Shown here: in pieces, positions 54,347 through 63,735 of the stretch
Position numbering within the stretch: the first letter of the stretch is position 1
How the letters are laid out: the number at the start of each line of letters is the position of its first letter
Assembly (NCBI GenBank): GCA_004293165.1
Contig: RDYL01000002.1
Location: 1 to 64,000, forward strand
Origin: Flavobacteriia bacterium
Lineage (GTDB): Bacteria > Bacteroidota > Bacteroidia > Flavobacteriales > Flavobacteriaceae
Direction: 5' to 3'
Length of the DNA: 64,000 nt
Translations under genes and position numbers: made by a program
Notes under the pieces: generated by a model
Databases searched by the model: none
Seen by the model: only the letters and a program-made list of their open reading frames with translations
What the model was told of the DNA's origin: nothing

Positions 54347-55324
54347 ATGAGAACGATACAATTTAGAGAAGCTATTTGTGAAGCGATGAGCGAAGAAATG
54401 CGTCGCGATGAATCAATATATTTAATGGGTGAAGAAGTAGCAGAATATAATGGGGCTTACAAGGCTTCAAAAGGGATGCTAGATGAATTTGGCCCTAAAC
54501 GTGTAATTGATACACCTATTGCAGAGTTAGGATTTGCAGGAATTGCTGTAGGTTCGGCTATGAATGGGAATCGTCCTATTGTAGAATTCATGACGTTCAA
54601 CTTCTCATTAGTAGGAATTGACCAAATTATCAATAACGCAGCAAAAATGCGTCAAATGTCTGCTGGACAATTTCCAATGCCTATGGTATTTAGAGGTCCA
54701 ACAGCTTCTGCAGGGCAATTAGGAGCAACTCACTCTCAGGCTTTTGAAAACTGGTTTGCAAACACACCAGGGTTAAAAGTTGTAGTTCCTTCAACTGTTT
54801 ATGATGCTAAAGGATTGTTGAAATCAGCTATTCGTGATAATGATCCAGTTATTTTCATGGAATCAGAGCAAATGTATGGTGATAAAGGTGAAGTGCCTGA
54901 AGGAGAATATACTATTCCATTAGGTGTTGCTGATATTAAAAGAGAAGGAACTGATGTAACAATTGTTTCTTTCGGTAAAATTATTAAAGAAGCTTTCTTG
55001 GCTGCTGATGAATTAGCAAAAGAAAATATTTCTTGTGAAATTATCGATTTAAGAACGGTTCGTCCTATGGATTACGACACGATTTTAAATTCAGTTAAAA
55101 AAACAAACAGATTAGTAGTATTAGAAGAAGCTTGGCCATTTGCTTCAGTTGCTTCTGAGATAACTTATATGGTGCAAGAAAAAGCATTTGATTACTTAGA
55201 CGCTCCAGTTCAAAGAATTACAACTGCAGATACTCCGGCGCCGTATTCGCCAACTTTATTAAAAGAATGGTTGCCAAATGCACAAGATGTTATTAAAGCT
55301 GTAAAAAAAGTTTTGTATAAGTAA
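54347..55324 (+). CDS. pdhB: Pyruvate dehydrogenase E1 component, beta subunit
   Basis: The 325-residue protein is the beta half of heterotetrameric thiamine-diphosphate E1: FREAICEAMSEEMRRDE, MGEEVAEYNGAYKASKG, PIAELGFAGIAVGSAMNG, GPTASAGQLGATHSQAF and LLKEWLP near the end. Its alpha-subunit and E2 genes are not in the window, so it stands alone here. It could belong to a branched-chain 2-oxoacid complex, but the overall pattern fits pyruvate dehydrogenase. A strong hairpin terminator follows. Confidence 0.92.
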   Translation: MRTIQFREAICEAMSEEMRRDESIYLMGEEVAEYNGAYKASKGMLDEFGPKRVIDTPIAELGFAGIAVGSAMNGNRPIVEFMTFNFSLVGIDQIINNAAKMRQMSAGQFPMPMVFRGPTASAGQLGATHSQAFENWFANTPGLKVVVPSTVYDAKGLLKSAIRDNDPVIFMESEQMYGDKGEVPEGEYTIPLGVADIKREGTDVTIVSFGKIIKEAFLAADELAKENISCEIIDLRTVRPMDYDTILNSVKKTNRLVVLEEAWPFASVASEITYMVQEKAFDYLDAPVQRITTADTPAPYSPTLLKEWLPNAQDVIKAVKKVLYK

Positions 55325-55336
55325 CAATTAACTTAT

Positions 55337-55344
55337 TATATTTG
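55337..55344 (+). promoter_or_regulatory. -7 promoter box of the DUF5686 gene
   Basis: TATATTTG directly abuts the left arm of the pdhB terminator. A transcript from it would begin inside that stem, so it would lack the left arm and escape termination. Confidence 0.45.
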
Positions 55345-55375
55345 AAACTTCATCAGTGTTTTTCTGATGAAGTTT
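55345..55375 (+). terminator. Terminator of pdhB
   Basis: AAACTTCATCAG and CTGATGAAGTTT form a perfect 12-bp stem, 7-nt loop, then TTTTT. Confidence 0.8.
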
Positions 55376-55384
55376 TTTTTTCCT

Positions 55385-57868
55385 ATGAAGACAAAAATTG
55401 TATTATTATTTTTATTTGTAAGCTCAGTCCTTTTGGGGCAAACTAAAGTGGGTGGTAAAGTAACGGATGAGTTTAACGAACCCATTGCTTTCGCAAATGT
55501 TATTTTTAAAAACTCAAAAGAAGGAGTTATTACAGATGAAAATGGGAATTTCTATTTTGAGTCTAAAGAAAATTATTCTACACTAGTGGTTTCCTATGTG
55601 GGATTCGATAAGAAAGAAATTGCTCTAAAGCCAGGATTAAATACGGGTTTAAAAATACAATTAAAGTCAGGAACAGAGCTTAAAGAAGTAGTAATTTATA
55701 CAGGAAAAACTTCAAAAAAGAATAATCCTGCACTAGATATTTTACGTAAAATATGGGAACGTAGACGTAAGAATGGTCTTAAAATGTTCAAGCAATATGA
55801 ATATGATAAGTATGAAAAAGTTGAATTTGACTTAAACACCATCGATTCTGCATTCATGAATAGTAAAGTGTTTAAAGGAATGGAATTTATTTTTAATCAA
55901 ATTGACACTTCAAATATTTCAGGAAAAACCTATTTACCTATTTTTATAAATGAAACCTTGAGCGAGGTATATGGTGATAATGAAGCTAAAAAGACAAAAG
56001 AAATTACTAAAGCCAATAAAAATTCCGGATTTGGCTCGGGAGATGGCGTAAATACCTTTATCAAAGATTTATATGCTGAATTTGATATTTACGATAATTA
56101 TCTAAAGTTTTTTGATAAAGATTTCGTGAGTCCATTGTCTAGAACAGGAATTAATGTCTATAATTATGTGTTAAATGATAGTATGTTTATTGATAACAAA
56201 TGGTGTTATAATATTGTATATTATCCTAGACGTAAAAACGAATTGACATTTAAAGGAGATTTTTGGGTAAATGACACCACTTTTGCAATTAAAAAAATCA
56301 ATCTTGAAGCCAGTAAAAGCGCAAATATTAACTGGGTAAAAGAAATTTATATTGAACAAGAGTATGAAGTAATGAACGATTCTGTGTTCTTGCTAAAACG
56401 AGATTACATGATGTCTGATTTTAGTTTTTCTAAAAAGGAAGAATCAAAAGGAGTATATGGAAAAAGAACTACACTAGCAAAAAACCATAAATTTGATGTC
56501 AAAAAAGACGATAAATTCTATAAAGAAGAAGTCAATTTTTACGACAATGCCGTATTCAATAAGCCAGATGAATATTGGGAAGAAAACAGGTTTGAAGCAT
56601 TAAATAAAAACGAAGCGGGTATTTATAAAATGTTAGACACTTTAAAAGAAGTGCCTCGATTTAAACGTATTTATAACTTAGCTTCAATTTTAGGAAGTGG
56701 TTATATTGAAATTCCTAAATGGAAAATGGATTACGGACCTATATTTTCAACTTTTGGGTTTAATGATGTTGAAGGGCAACGAATAAGAGCCGGAGGTAGA
56801 ACATATTTTGGTTCTAATGATACTTGGCGTATTCAAGGCTACACCGCATATGGATTTAAAGATAATCAATTCAAATATGGGATTTCAGGACGATGGATGG
56901 TCAACCCAAATAAAAGAATAATTTTATCTGTTGGAAATCGTCGTGATGTTGAACAAATGGGAGTGAGTTTAACAACGTCTAACGATGTATTAGGCAGAAG
57001 TTTTGCATCATCGGCACTTTTTGCAAGTGGGGTAAATAACCAATTAACTTCTGTGAATCTTACTACTTTAGGATTTGAAATTGAGCCGGTAAAGAATTTT
57101 ACTTTTCAAACGAATTTTACATATAGAACTTTAAAATCAGCATCAAGCGAATTTAGTTTAGATTATTATACCGATTTAACTCAAACAGTAATAAAAAGTG
57201 ATGTAAAACAATCAGAAATTAATTTAGTTGCCGAGTATACTCCAAACCGAAAAACGGTGGGTTATGGTGTAGATCGTATGGACGTTGATTTTAATTATGC
57301 ACGATTTTTTGTCAGTTATAGCAACGGAATAAAAGGGGTTTTAAATAGCGATTTTAATTATCAAAAGTTGCAATTGTATTACCGCCAGCCTGCATTAATT
57401 GGTGGTTTTGGTCGTTTGTTTACCACTTTCGAAACTGGAAAAATATTTGGCGAAGTACCGTTAGGTTTAATGGGGATAATTCCAGGAAATCAATCGTGGT
57501 TTGTCATTGAAAACACTTATAATTTATTAAATTACTACGATTTTGTGGCAGATGAATATGCGTCATTGCATTTTGAACATCATTTTAATGGAAGATTGTT
57601 CTCAAGGGTTCCACTCTTGCGAAAATTAAACTTACGCGAAATCATTGGAATTAAAGGTGTTTATGGTAGAGTTTCTGATGAAAATAGATTATTAAATGCT
57701 TCTGGTCTAACCTATACCGCACCTGAAGATGTTTATTGGGAGTATCATGCAGGAGTGGGAAATATCTTTAAAGTGTTACGAGTAGATTTTGCCTGGAGAG
57801 GAAGCTATTTGGAAATGCCAGATGCTCGAAAATTTGCTATTAGAGCTTCTTTTGGATTCTATTTCTAA
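55385..57868 (+). CDS. DUF5686 outer-membrane protein with CarboxypepD-like domain
   Basis: From ATG 55385 the protein has 827 residues with signal MKTKIVLLFLFVSSVLLGQ. The ATG at 55367 lies in the pdhB terminator and is not used. Next come a carboxypeptidase-regulatory-like domain (GKVTDEFNEPIAFANVIFKN) and a large DUF5686 region that ends as a beta barrel (DFAWRGSYLEMPDARKFAIR, last aromatic F). These are Bacteroidota surface proteins of unknown role. It follows pdhB but has its own likely promoter. Confidence 0.88.
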   Translation: MKTKIVLLFLFVSSVLLGQTKVGGKVTDEFNEPIAFANVIFKNSKEGVITDENGNFYFESKENYSTLVVSYVGFDKKEIALKPGLNTGLKIQLKSGTELKEVVIYTGKTSKKNNPALDILRKIWERRRKNGLKMFKQYEYDKYEKVEFDLNTIDSAFMNSKVFKGMEFIFNQIDTSNISGKTYLPIFINETLSEVYGDNEAKKTKEITKANKNSGFGSGDGVNTFIKDLYAEFDIYDNYLKFFDKDFVSPLSRTGINVYNYVLNDSMFIDNKWCYNIVYYPRRKNELTFKGDFWVNDTTFAIKKINLEASKSANINWVKEIYIEQEYEVMNDSVFLLKRDYMMSDFSFSKKEESKGVYGKRTTLAKNHKFDVKKDDKFYKEEVNFYDNAVFNKPDEYWEENRFEALNKNEAGIYKMLDTLKEVPRFKRIYNLASILGSGYIEIPKWKMDYGPIFSTFGFNDVEGQRIRAGGRTYFGSNDTWRIQGYTAYGFKDNQFKYGISGRWMVNPNKRIILSVGNRRDVEQMGVSLTTSNDVLGRSFASSALFASGVNNQLTSVNLTTLGFEIEPVKNFTFQTNFTYRTLKSASSEFSLDYYTDLTQTVIKSDVKQSEINLVAEYTPNRKTVGYGVDRMDVDFNYARFFVSYSNGIKGVLNSDFNYQKLQLYYRQPALIGGFGRLFTTFETGKIFGEVPLGLMGIIPGNQSWFVIENTYNLLNYYDFVADEYASLHFEHHFNGRLFSRVPLLRKLNLREIIGIKGVYGRVSDENRLLNASGLTYTAPEDVYWEYHAGVGNIFKVLRVDFAWRGSYLEMPDARKFAIRASFGFYF

Positions 57869-57894
57869 AACCTATACTTTTTTTGCAAAACTCT

Positions 57895-57926
57895 TTTGTT
57901 TCTCATGTTTTATAATGGTAAATTTG
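57895..57926 (+). promoter_or_regulatory. Promoter of ppa
   Basis: TTTG at 57895-57898, 20-nt spacer, TAAATTTG at 57919-57926, 24 nt before the ATG. Confidence 0.6.
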
Positions 57927-57950
57927 CACCCGTTTAAAAAACATAAGTAA

Positions 57951-58481
57951 ATGACAGCAGATAAAATTACTACATTTGATGTATTGATTGAGATTCCAAG
58001 AGGAAGTAGAAACAAATACGAATACGATTTTGAATTAAAAAGAATGCGTTTTGACAGAATGTTATTTTCGTCAATGATGTATCCAGCAGATTACGGATTT
58101 ATTCCAGAAACTTTAGCATTAGATGGGGATCCATTAGATGTTTTAGTCTTAATTAATGAGCCAACTTTTCCCGGCTGCGTTATGGAAGTAAAACCAATTG
58201 GTGTTTTCCACATGGCAGATGATAAAGGACCAGATGAAAAGGTGATTTGCGTACCAGTTTCTGATCCAATTTGGAATAAATTAAACGATTTAAGTGATGT
58301 AAATCCTCACTTAATTAAAGAAATCGAGCACTTCTTTCAAGTCTATAAAGATTTGGAAAACAAAAAAGTTGATGTAGAAGGTTGGGGAGATGTAAATGAA
58401 GCAAAAGAAATTTTAATGAAATGTACAAAACGTTTTGAAGAAATAGAAAACAAACCAGAAGGATTATTTAGCATTAAATAA
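57951..58481 (+). CDS. ppa: Soluble inorganic pyrophosphatase, family I
   Basis: The 176-residue enzyme hydrolyses pyrophosphate. It has DVLIEIPRGSRNKYEYD, PADYGFIPETLALDGDPLDVLV (in parts, with the metal-binding Asp residues) and DPIWNKLNDLSDV. Length is typical. The membrane pyrophosphatase gene follows 110 bp away on the same strand, beyond a terminator. Confidence 0.96.
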   Translation: MTADKITTFDVLIEIPRGSRNKYEYDFELKRMRFDRMLFSSMMYPADYGFIPETLALDGDPLDVLVLINEPTFPGCVMEVKPIGVFHMADDKGPDEKVICVPVSDPIWNKLNDLSDVNPHLIKEIEHFFQVYKDLENKKVDVEGWGDVNEAKEILMKCTKRFEEIENKPEGLFSIK

Positions 58482-58498
58482 ATTTCTAATTATCAATT

Positions 58499-58535
58499 AA
58501 AAAAGGCAATATTTTCTATGAATATTGCCTTTTTT
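58499..58535 (+). terminator. Terminator of ppa
   Basis: AAAAAAGGCAATATT and AATATTGCCTTTTTT pair perfectly over 15 bp with a 7-nt loop. Confidence 0.85.
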
Positions 58536-58538
58536 GTT

Positions 58539-58546
58539 TATTTTTG
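58539..58546 (+). promoter_or_regulatory. -7 promoter box of hppA
   Basis: TATTTTTG, 45 nt before the ATG and directly after the ppa terminator. Confidence 0.45.
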
Positions 58547-58591
58547 TTAAAATTAGAATATAATTAACAAACAAAACCAAATAAACTTTTT

Positions 58592-61174
58592 ATGGAATCA
58601 ATGATGATTTATGTGCCAATAGTTATGGCAGTTATTGGCTTACTATTTATGTGGGCTAAACGAGCATGGGTATTAAAACAAGATGCCGGAGATGGTAAAA
58701 TGAAAGAAATTTCAGATTACATCTACGAAGGTGCTTTAGCTTTCTTAAAAGCAGAATATAGATTATTAACATTTTTTGTAATTGGCGCAAGTATTGTCTT
58801 AGCCGCCGTTTCTCAAGTTGTTGAAACAACAAGTATTTTAATTGTAGTAGCTTTTATCTTTGGAGCTATTTTTTCTGCATTAGCAGGTAATATGGGGATG
58901 AAAATCGCCACAAAAACAAATGTAAGAACTACGCAAGCAGCTCGAACTAGCTTACCTCAAGCATTAAAAGTTTCTTTTGGTGGAGGTACCGTAATGGGAT
59001 TGGGCGTTGCAGGATTAGCTGTTCTAGGATTAACAGGTTTCTTTATTTTCTTTTATAATTATTTTATGGGTGGTGTTTGGACTTCAACAGACCAAATGAC
59101 TATCGTTTTAGAAACATTAGCGGGATTCTCTTTAGGTGCTGAATCTATTGCATTATTTGCTCGTGTAGGGGGAGGTATTTATACAAAAGCAGCCGATGTA
59201 GGTGCTGACTTAGTAGGAAAAGTAGAAGCTGGAATTCCAGAAGACGATCCACGTAATCCTGCTACAATTGCAGATAACGTAGGTGATAACGTTGGAGACG
59301 TTGCAGGTATGGGTGCCGATTTATTCGGTTCTTATGTAGCAACTGTTTTAGCAGCAATGGTATTAGGAAATTATGTAATTAAAGATATGGGTGGTAAAAT
59401 TGAAGATGCTTTCGGTGGAATCGGACCAATTTTATTACCAATGGCAATCGCAGGTTTTGGAATTTTATTTTCTATCATTGGAACAATGTTAGTTAAAATT
59501 TCAAGCGATGATGCAAAAGAAGCACAAGTTCAAAAAGCATTAAACATCGGAAACTGGGTTTCAATTGCATTAACGGCTATTTCATGTTTTTTCTTAGTAA
59601 AATACATGCTTCCTGAAGTAATGTCAATGGAATTCTTTGGCGAAGGACTTCAAGAAATTTCAGCTATGCGTGTGTTTTATGCAACATTAATTGGGTTATT
59701 TGTTGGTGGAGCAATTTCATCAGTAACTGAATATTATACAGGATTAGGTACAAAACCAGTTTTGGCAATCGTACAAAAATCATCAACTGGAGCTGGAACT
59801 AACGTAATTGCTGGTTTAGCAACAGGTATGATTTCTACTTTCCCAACAGTGATTTTATTTGCTGCGGCAATTTGGTCAACTTATGCTTTAGCAGGTTTTT
59901 ATGGAGTAGCTTTAGCTGCATCTGCAATGATGGCTACAACAGCTATGCAATTAGCAATTGACGCTTTCGGACCAATTTCTGATAACGCTGGTGGAATCGC
60001 TGAAATGAGCGAATTACCAAAAGAAGTTCGTACAAGAACAGATATTTTAGATTCAGTAGGTAACACAACCGCTGCAACTGGAAAAGGTTTTGCAATCGCT
60101 TCTGCTGCATTAACTTCGTTAGCATTATTCGCAGCTTATGTAACTTTCACTGGAATTGATGGTATTAATATTTTCAAAGCTCCAGTATTAGCAATGTTAT
60201 TTGTTGGAGGAATGATTCCTGTAGTGTTCTCTGCATTAGCAATGAATTCAGTAGGAAAAGCAGCAATGGATATGGTGTACGAAGTACGTCGTCAGTTCAA
60301 AGAGATTCCAGGAATTATGGAAGGTACAGGTAAACCAGAATATGGTAAATGCGTTGAAATTTCTACAAAAGCAGCTTTACGCGAAATGATGTTACCAGGT
60401 ATTTTAACCATTGGTTTCCCAATAGCAATTGTATTATTAGGTAAATTAGTTTATGCAGATAATAATCAATTAATCGCTGAAATGTTAGGTGGTTATATGG
60501 CTGGAGTTACTGTTTCAGGTGTACTTTGGGCTGTGTTCCAAAACAACGCTGGTGGTGCTTGGGATAATGCTAAAAAATCTTTCGAAGCAGGTGTTGAAAT
60601 TAATGGAGAAATGACTTTCAAAGGTTCTGATGCACACAAAGCTGCTGTAACTGGAGATACTGTTGGGGATCCATTTAAAGATACTTCTGGACCATCAATG
60701 AATATCTTAATCAAATTAACTTGTTTAATTGGATTAGTAATTGCTCCAATCTTAGGAGGTCACGGTGCAACAACTGAAAAAGGTGCTTGTTGTTCTGGAG
60801 ATAAAAAAGAAATGGTTTGTACAGAAGGAAAATGCGATTTATCTAAATGTGCAACCATGACAAAAGAAGAATGTGCTAAAATGTGTGAAGAGAATGGTTG
60901 TTCACAAGAATGCAAAGACAAATGCATGTCACAATACGATGAAAATGGAAAATACATCGGTGATGCAGCTCACGTTCACGGACCTAATTGCAACCACGAT
61001 GACCATCAAGAAATTATTAATATGGAAGTTAAAAAAGTAAAAGATGCTGATGGAAAAGTGAAAGCAACGGTTACTTTAACTAAAAAAGTAGATGGTAAAG
61101 AAGTTAAAGAAGAAAAAGTTTTTGAAGGAGACGATTTAGAAGTAGATGCAAAAATTGCTGAACTAGGAAAATAA
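58592..61174 (+). CDS. hppA: Membrane-bound ion-pumping pyrophosphatase with Cys/His-rich tail
   Basis: The 860-residue protein couples pyrophosphate hydrolysis to H+ or Na+ transport. About 16 membrane helices span residues 1-730. The substrate site is in [20 protein letters not shown] and the following [28 protein letters not shown] has the Ala that marks the potassium-dependent class; the transported ion cannot be told. The last 130 residues (from about 731) are unusual: a stretch with 11 Cys and 4 His (for example [41 protein letters not shown]) and then a Lys/Glu-rich end. This looks like a metal-binding add-on. No signal of frameshift is seen at the junction. Confidence 0.95.
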   Translation: MESMMIYVPIVMAVIGLLFMWAKRAWVLKQDAGDGKMKEISDYIYEGALAFLKAEYRLLTFFVIGASIVLAAVSQVVETTSILIVVAFIFGAIFSALAGNMGMKIATKTNVRTTQAARTSLPQALKVSFGGGTVMGLGVAGLAVLGLTGFFIFFYNYFMGGVWTSTDQMTIVLETLAGFSLGAESIALFARVGGGIYTKAADVGADLVGKVEAGIPEDDPRNPATIADNVGDNVGDVAGMGADLFGSYVATVLAAMVLGNYVIKDMGGKIEDAFGGIGPILLPMAIAGFGILFSIIGTMLVKISSDDAKEAQVQKALNIGNWVSIALTAISCFFLVKYMLPEVMSMEFFGEGLQEISAMRVFYATLIGLFVGGAISSVTEYYTGLGTKPVLAIVQKSSTGAGTNVIAGLATGMISTFPTVILFAAAIWSTYALAGFYGVALAASAMMATTAMQLAIDAFGPISDNAGGIAEMSELPKEVRTRTDILDSVGNTTAATGKGFAIASAALTSLALFAAYVTFTGIDGINIFKAPVLAMLFVGGMIPVVFSALAMNSVGKAAMDMVYEVRRQFKEIPGIMEGTGKPEYGKCVEISTKAALREMMLPGILTIGFPIAIVLLGKLVYADNNQLIAEMLGGYMAGVTVSGVLWAVFQNNAGGAWDNAKKSFEAGVEINGEMTFKGSDAHKAAVTGDTVGDPFKDTSGPSMNILIKLTCLIGLVIAPILGGHGATTEKGACCSGDKKEMVCTEGKCDLSKCATMTKEECAKMCEENGCSQECKDKCMSQYDENGKYIGDAAHVHGPNCNHDDHQEIINMEVKKVKDADGKVKATVTLTKKVDGKEVKEEKVFEGDDLEVDAKIAELGK

Positions 61175-61253
61175 TCTTTTTCAATAGAAATAATGGAAAC
61201 CACACAGTAATATATTCTGAACCAAAAGTTTAGATAAATTTACAATTAATATT

Positions 61254-61302
61254 GATAATAATGAGTTCGATATAAAATCGAGCTCATTATGTTTAAATTT
61301 AA
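61254..61302 (+). terminator. Conserved hairpin element beyond hppA
   Basis: ATGAGTTCGAT...ATCGAGCTCAT (61261-61287) followed by TATGTTTAAATTTA. It closely matches the element beyond accD (40733-40779) in both stem and tail. Confidence 0.65.
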
Positions 61303-61422
61303 TTGATTTTTTGGTTAATAAAAAATGTTTATCTAAAAAAAGCTACCATTGCAGTGACAACCTTTTTTATGAAAAAGATACATTTTGGTAAGATTATCCA
61401 ATTAATATCAAATCTATACCAC

Positions 61423-61458
61423 AAAAATCCCGATAGCTTCAAAACTATCGGGATTTTT
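61423..61458. terminator. Terminator of the TonB receptor gene
   Basis: AAAAATCCCGATAG and CTATCGGGATTTTT pair over 14 bp, 8-nt loop. It starts 6 nt from the receptor stop and can serve both strands. The 250 bp before it hold no gene. Confidence 0.85.
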
Positions 61459-61463
61459 TATGT

Positions 61464-63662
61464 TTAAAACTTAGCTCGCAAAGCCAAAATAAAATTCTTT
61501 CCGGGTGCTACAATTCCTGAACTATACTGTCGATAGCGTTGATCGGTTATGTTTTCTAAACCAGCCGTAAGCGTGAAATTTTCAGTTAGTTTATACATCG
61601 ATTTTAAATTCAAGGTATACCAGCTTGGCGAATAAGGATTCCCATTACCATCAATTGCATAAATTTCTTTTTTTCCTTTTTCTTCCTCGGCTAAATCTTC
61701 GTAAGCCACTTCATCACTAAACTGTAGATTGACTTCAAAATCTAACTTAGAATTAGTAAAACCAACACGTGAAACTCCAAAAAAGGGTGCTGCGTGACGC
61801 GACGGACTTTTATCTCCATTATCCAATTCTTCTTCTCCCTTTTGGAAATTCAAATCAGTTGAAAATCGAAATCCAGTAGGTAATTTCACCTCAACACCCG
61901 CCTGAATTCCATATACATTAGCTTTCGCTGCATTTTGAATAGCTTGCACTTGGCTCAACTCGCCATCGTAAACAATTTCAGAAGCACCGTTCAAAGTAAA
62001 ATCTCTACGAACTAAAGCATTATCTAATAAAGTATAATAAGTTGAAACATCCACTTTTAAACTTTTTCCGAACATCTTCGCTACATTCAAATCTACATTA
62101 TAGGCATATTCTGCCTCTAAATTAGGATTTGGTATAACAACCGAACCCGGTTCAGAATCAAACACTTTTCCCACATCATCCACATTGGGCGAACGAAAAG
62201 CCGTTGCTGCATTTGAACTAATAACCCATTTATCTGTTGGACGAAAAACAATTCCAGCACTTCCTGTTAAAGAACCATTATCAATATTGGCTTCTGTAAA
62301 TGGAAAGGGATAAAATGTAGTATCAAAATCGGCTTTCAAAATAAACTGATTATATCGTAAGCCTGCTTGAAGCAATGTCTTTTCAGAAATTTTATATTGG
62401 TCGTTCATATAAATACCAATCGATTGCCAAGTAGCTTGTGGATATCTTGCCGGACCCACCGTGCTTGATCCTACTACAATGTCTTCATTAATTCCGGTTG
62501 AATTAACATCGTTTAAAACATATTCAAATCCGTAGAAAACTTTGTTACTGGCACCGGTAGCTTTCGTAAAATCGGTATTCAATGAATAAGCGTTTACTTT
62601 TTCAATTCTAATTTCTCTATTTGCATTATTAATGCCTCTACTCACACGACTTTCTTCAAAAAACTGATGTGCTAATCGCAATGACATTTCATCAAATAAC
62701 TTAGATTTTGATTGATGCGTGATATTCAAATTATTCATAATCCATTTTTGCGGACCATAATAAAATTCGCCATAACGAGGCAAACCAGCACTATTATAAC
62801 GAATATGTCTGTCGTAGCGCGAGTAACTTGAGGTTTCCGAAAAATGAAAACCGTATTGAAAATCCCAATTTTCATTAGGCTGAAAACGTACTTTTTGCAT
62901 CAAATTAATTTGCGAATAAGCAGTTGGTTTTTGAACCAATGGGTTGTCATTAGTAACCACTACGTCTACCCCATTTTGTCGTTGCACATAAAAAGGTCGT
63001 AAATATTCTTCAGGTCCGTGTGAACCCATTCGTAAATCACCAAAATCATTTGAACTGATGCTGGTAACCGAAGCCCATTTTTTCCAACCGACATTCACAT
63101 CAAAATGTCCTGTTTTTTCATTATTCGCAGAAGAATATCGCGTTACTGCGCTACCAGAAACAACTGTTTTTTCTTCGTTTGAAAATTGAGGTGTTAAAGT
63201 TTGAAAACTCATCACTCCACCAATAGCATCACTTCCGTACATTACAGAACCCGGACCAAATAACACTTCTGTCCGTTCCGTTGCAAACGGATCTAATGAA
63301 ATTACATTTTGAATATTTCCACCTCTAAAAATAGCGGTATTCATTCTTATTCCGTCTATCGCATACAATAATCTATTGGTGGCAAAACCACGAATCATTG
63401 GACTTCCGCCACCTTGCTGACTTTTTTGCATAAACACTTTACCAGAAACGGTTAGTAAATCAGCAGCAGTTTGCGGATTTTGCAAGACAACTTTATTTGC
63501 TGTAATCACCGAAATTTTCTGAGGAATTGATTTAGAATTTTGTTTCCATCGATTTGCTGAAACAACTATTTCTTCTAATTCAGTTGCAACTGTATCTTTT
63601 ACTGTTTGTGAAAATCCTATAAAAGGCAATAGCACAACAGCATAAAAAATAATTTTTCTCAT
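61464..63662 (-). CDS. TonB-dependent outer-membrane receptor
   Basis: The 732-residue protein has a signal peptide (MRKIIFYAVVLLPFIGFSQ), a TonB-box-like ATELEEIVVSANR, a plug domain (MIRGFATNRLLYAIDGIRMN, VLFGPGSVMYGSDAIGGVM in parts) and a 22-strand barrel ending with NFILALRAKF. The plug resembles heme/hemoglobin receptors and BtuB-like receptors; the ligand cannot be fixed. The partial ORF at the window end lies 73 bp upstream on the same strand. Confidence 0.92.
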   Translation of the reverse strand: MRKIIFYAVVLLPFIGFSQTVKDTVATELEEIVVSANRWKQNSKSIPQKISVITANKVVLQNPQTAADLLTVSGKVFMQKSQQGGGSPMIRGFATNRLLYAIDGIRMNTAIFRGGNIQNVISLDPFATERTEVLFGPGSVMYGSDAIGGVMSFQTLTPQFSNEEKTVVSGSAVTRYSSANNEKTGHFDVNVGWKKWASVTSISSNDFGDLRMGSHGPEEYLRPFYVQRQNGVDVVVTNDNPLVQKPTAYSQINLMQKVRFQPNENWDFQYGFHFSETSSYSRYDRHIRYNSAGLPRYGEFYYGPQKWIMNNLNITHQSKSKLFDEMSLRLAHQFFEESRVSRGINNANREIRIEKVNAYSLNTDFTKATGASNKVFYGFEYVLNDVNSTGINEDIVVGSSTVGPARYPQATWQSIGIYMNDQYKISEKTLLQAGLRYNQFILKADFDTTFYPFPFTEANIDNGSLTGSAGIVFRPTDKWVISSNAATAFRSPNVDDVGKVFDSEPGSVVIPNPNLEAEYAYNVDLNVAKMFGKSLKVDVSTYYTLLDNALVRRDFTLNGASEIVYDGELSQVQAIQNAAKANVYGIQAGVEVKLPTGFRFSTDLNFQKGEEELDNGDKSPSRHAAPFFGVSRVGFTNSKLDFEVNLQFSDEVAYEDLAEEEKGKKEIYAIDGNGNPYSPSWYTLNLKSMYKLTENFTLTAGLENITDQRYRQYSSGIVAPGKNFILALRAKF

Positions 63663-63735
63663 TTTTTAAGAATATATTTATTAATTCTAATTTATTTAAT
63701 GGTTTCAATACTCTTACTAAATATTGAAAAAATCT

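Noticed and set aside
55367..55384. ATG 55367 as start of the DUF5686 protein
   Set aside because: It is in the right arm of the pdhB terminator; ATG 55385 gives a normal signal peptide.
58592..61174. hppA tail as read-through into a second gene
   Set aside because: One uninterrupted frame with the same codon use and no internal start context; the hairpin element comes after the final stop.
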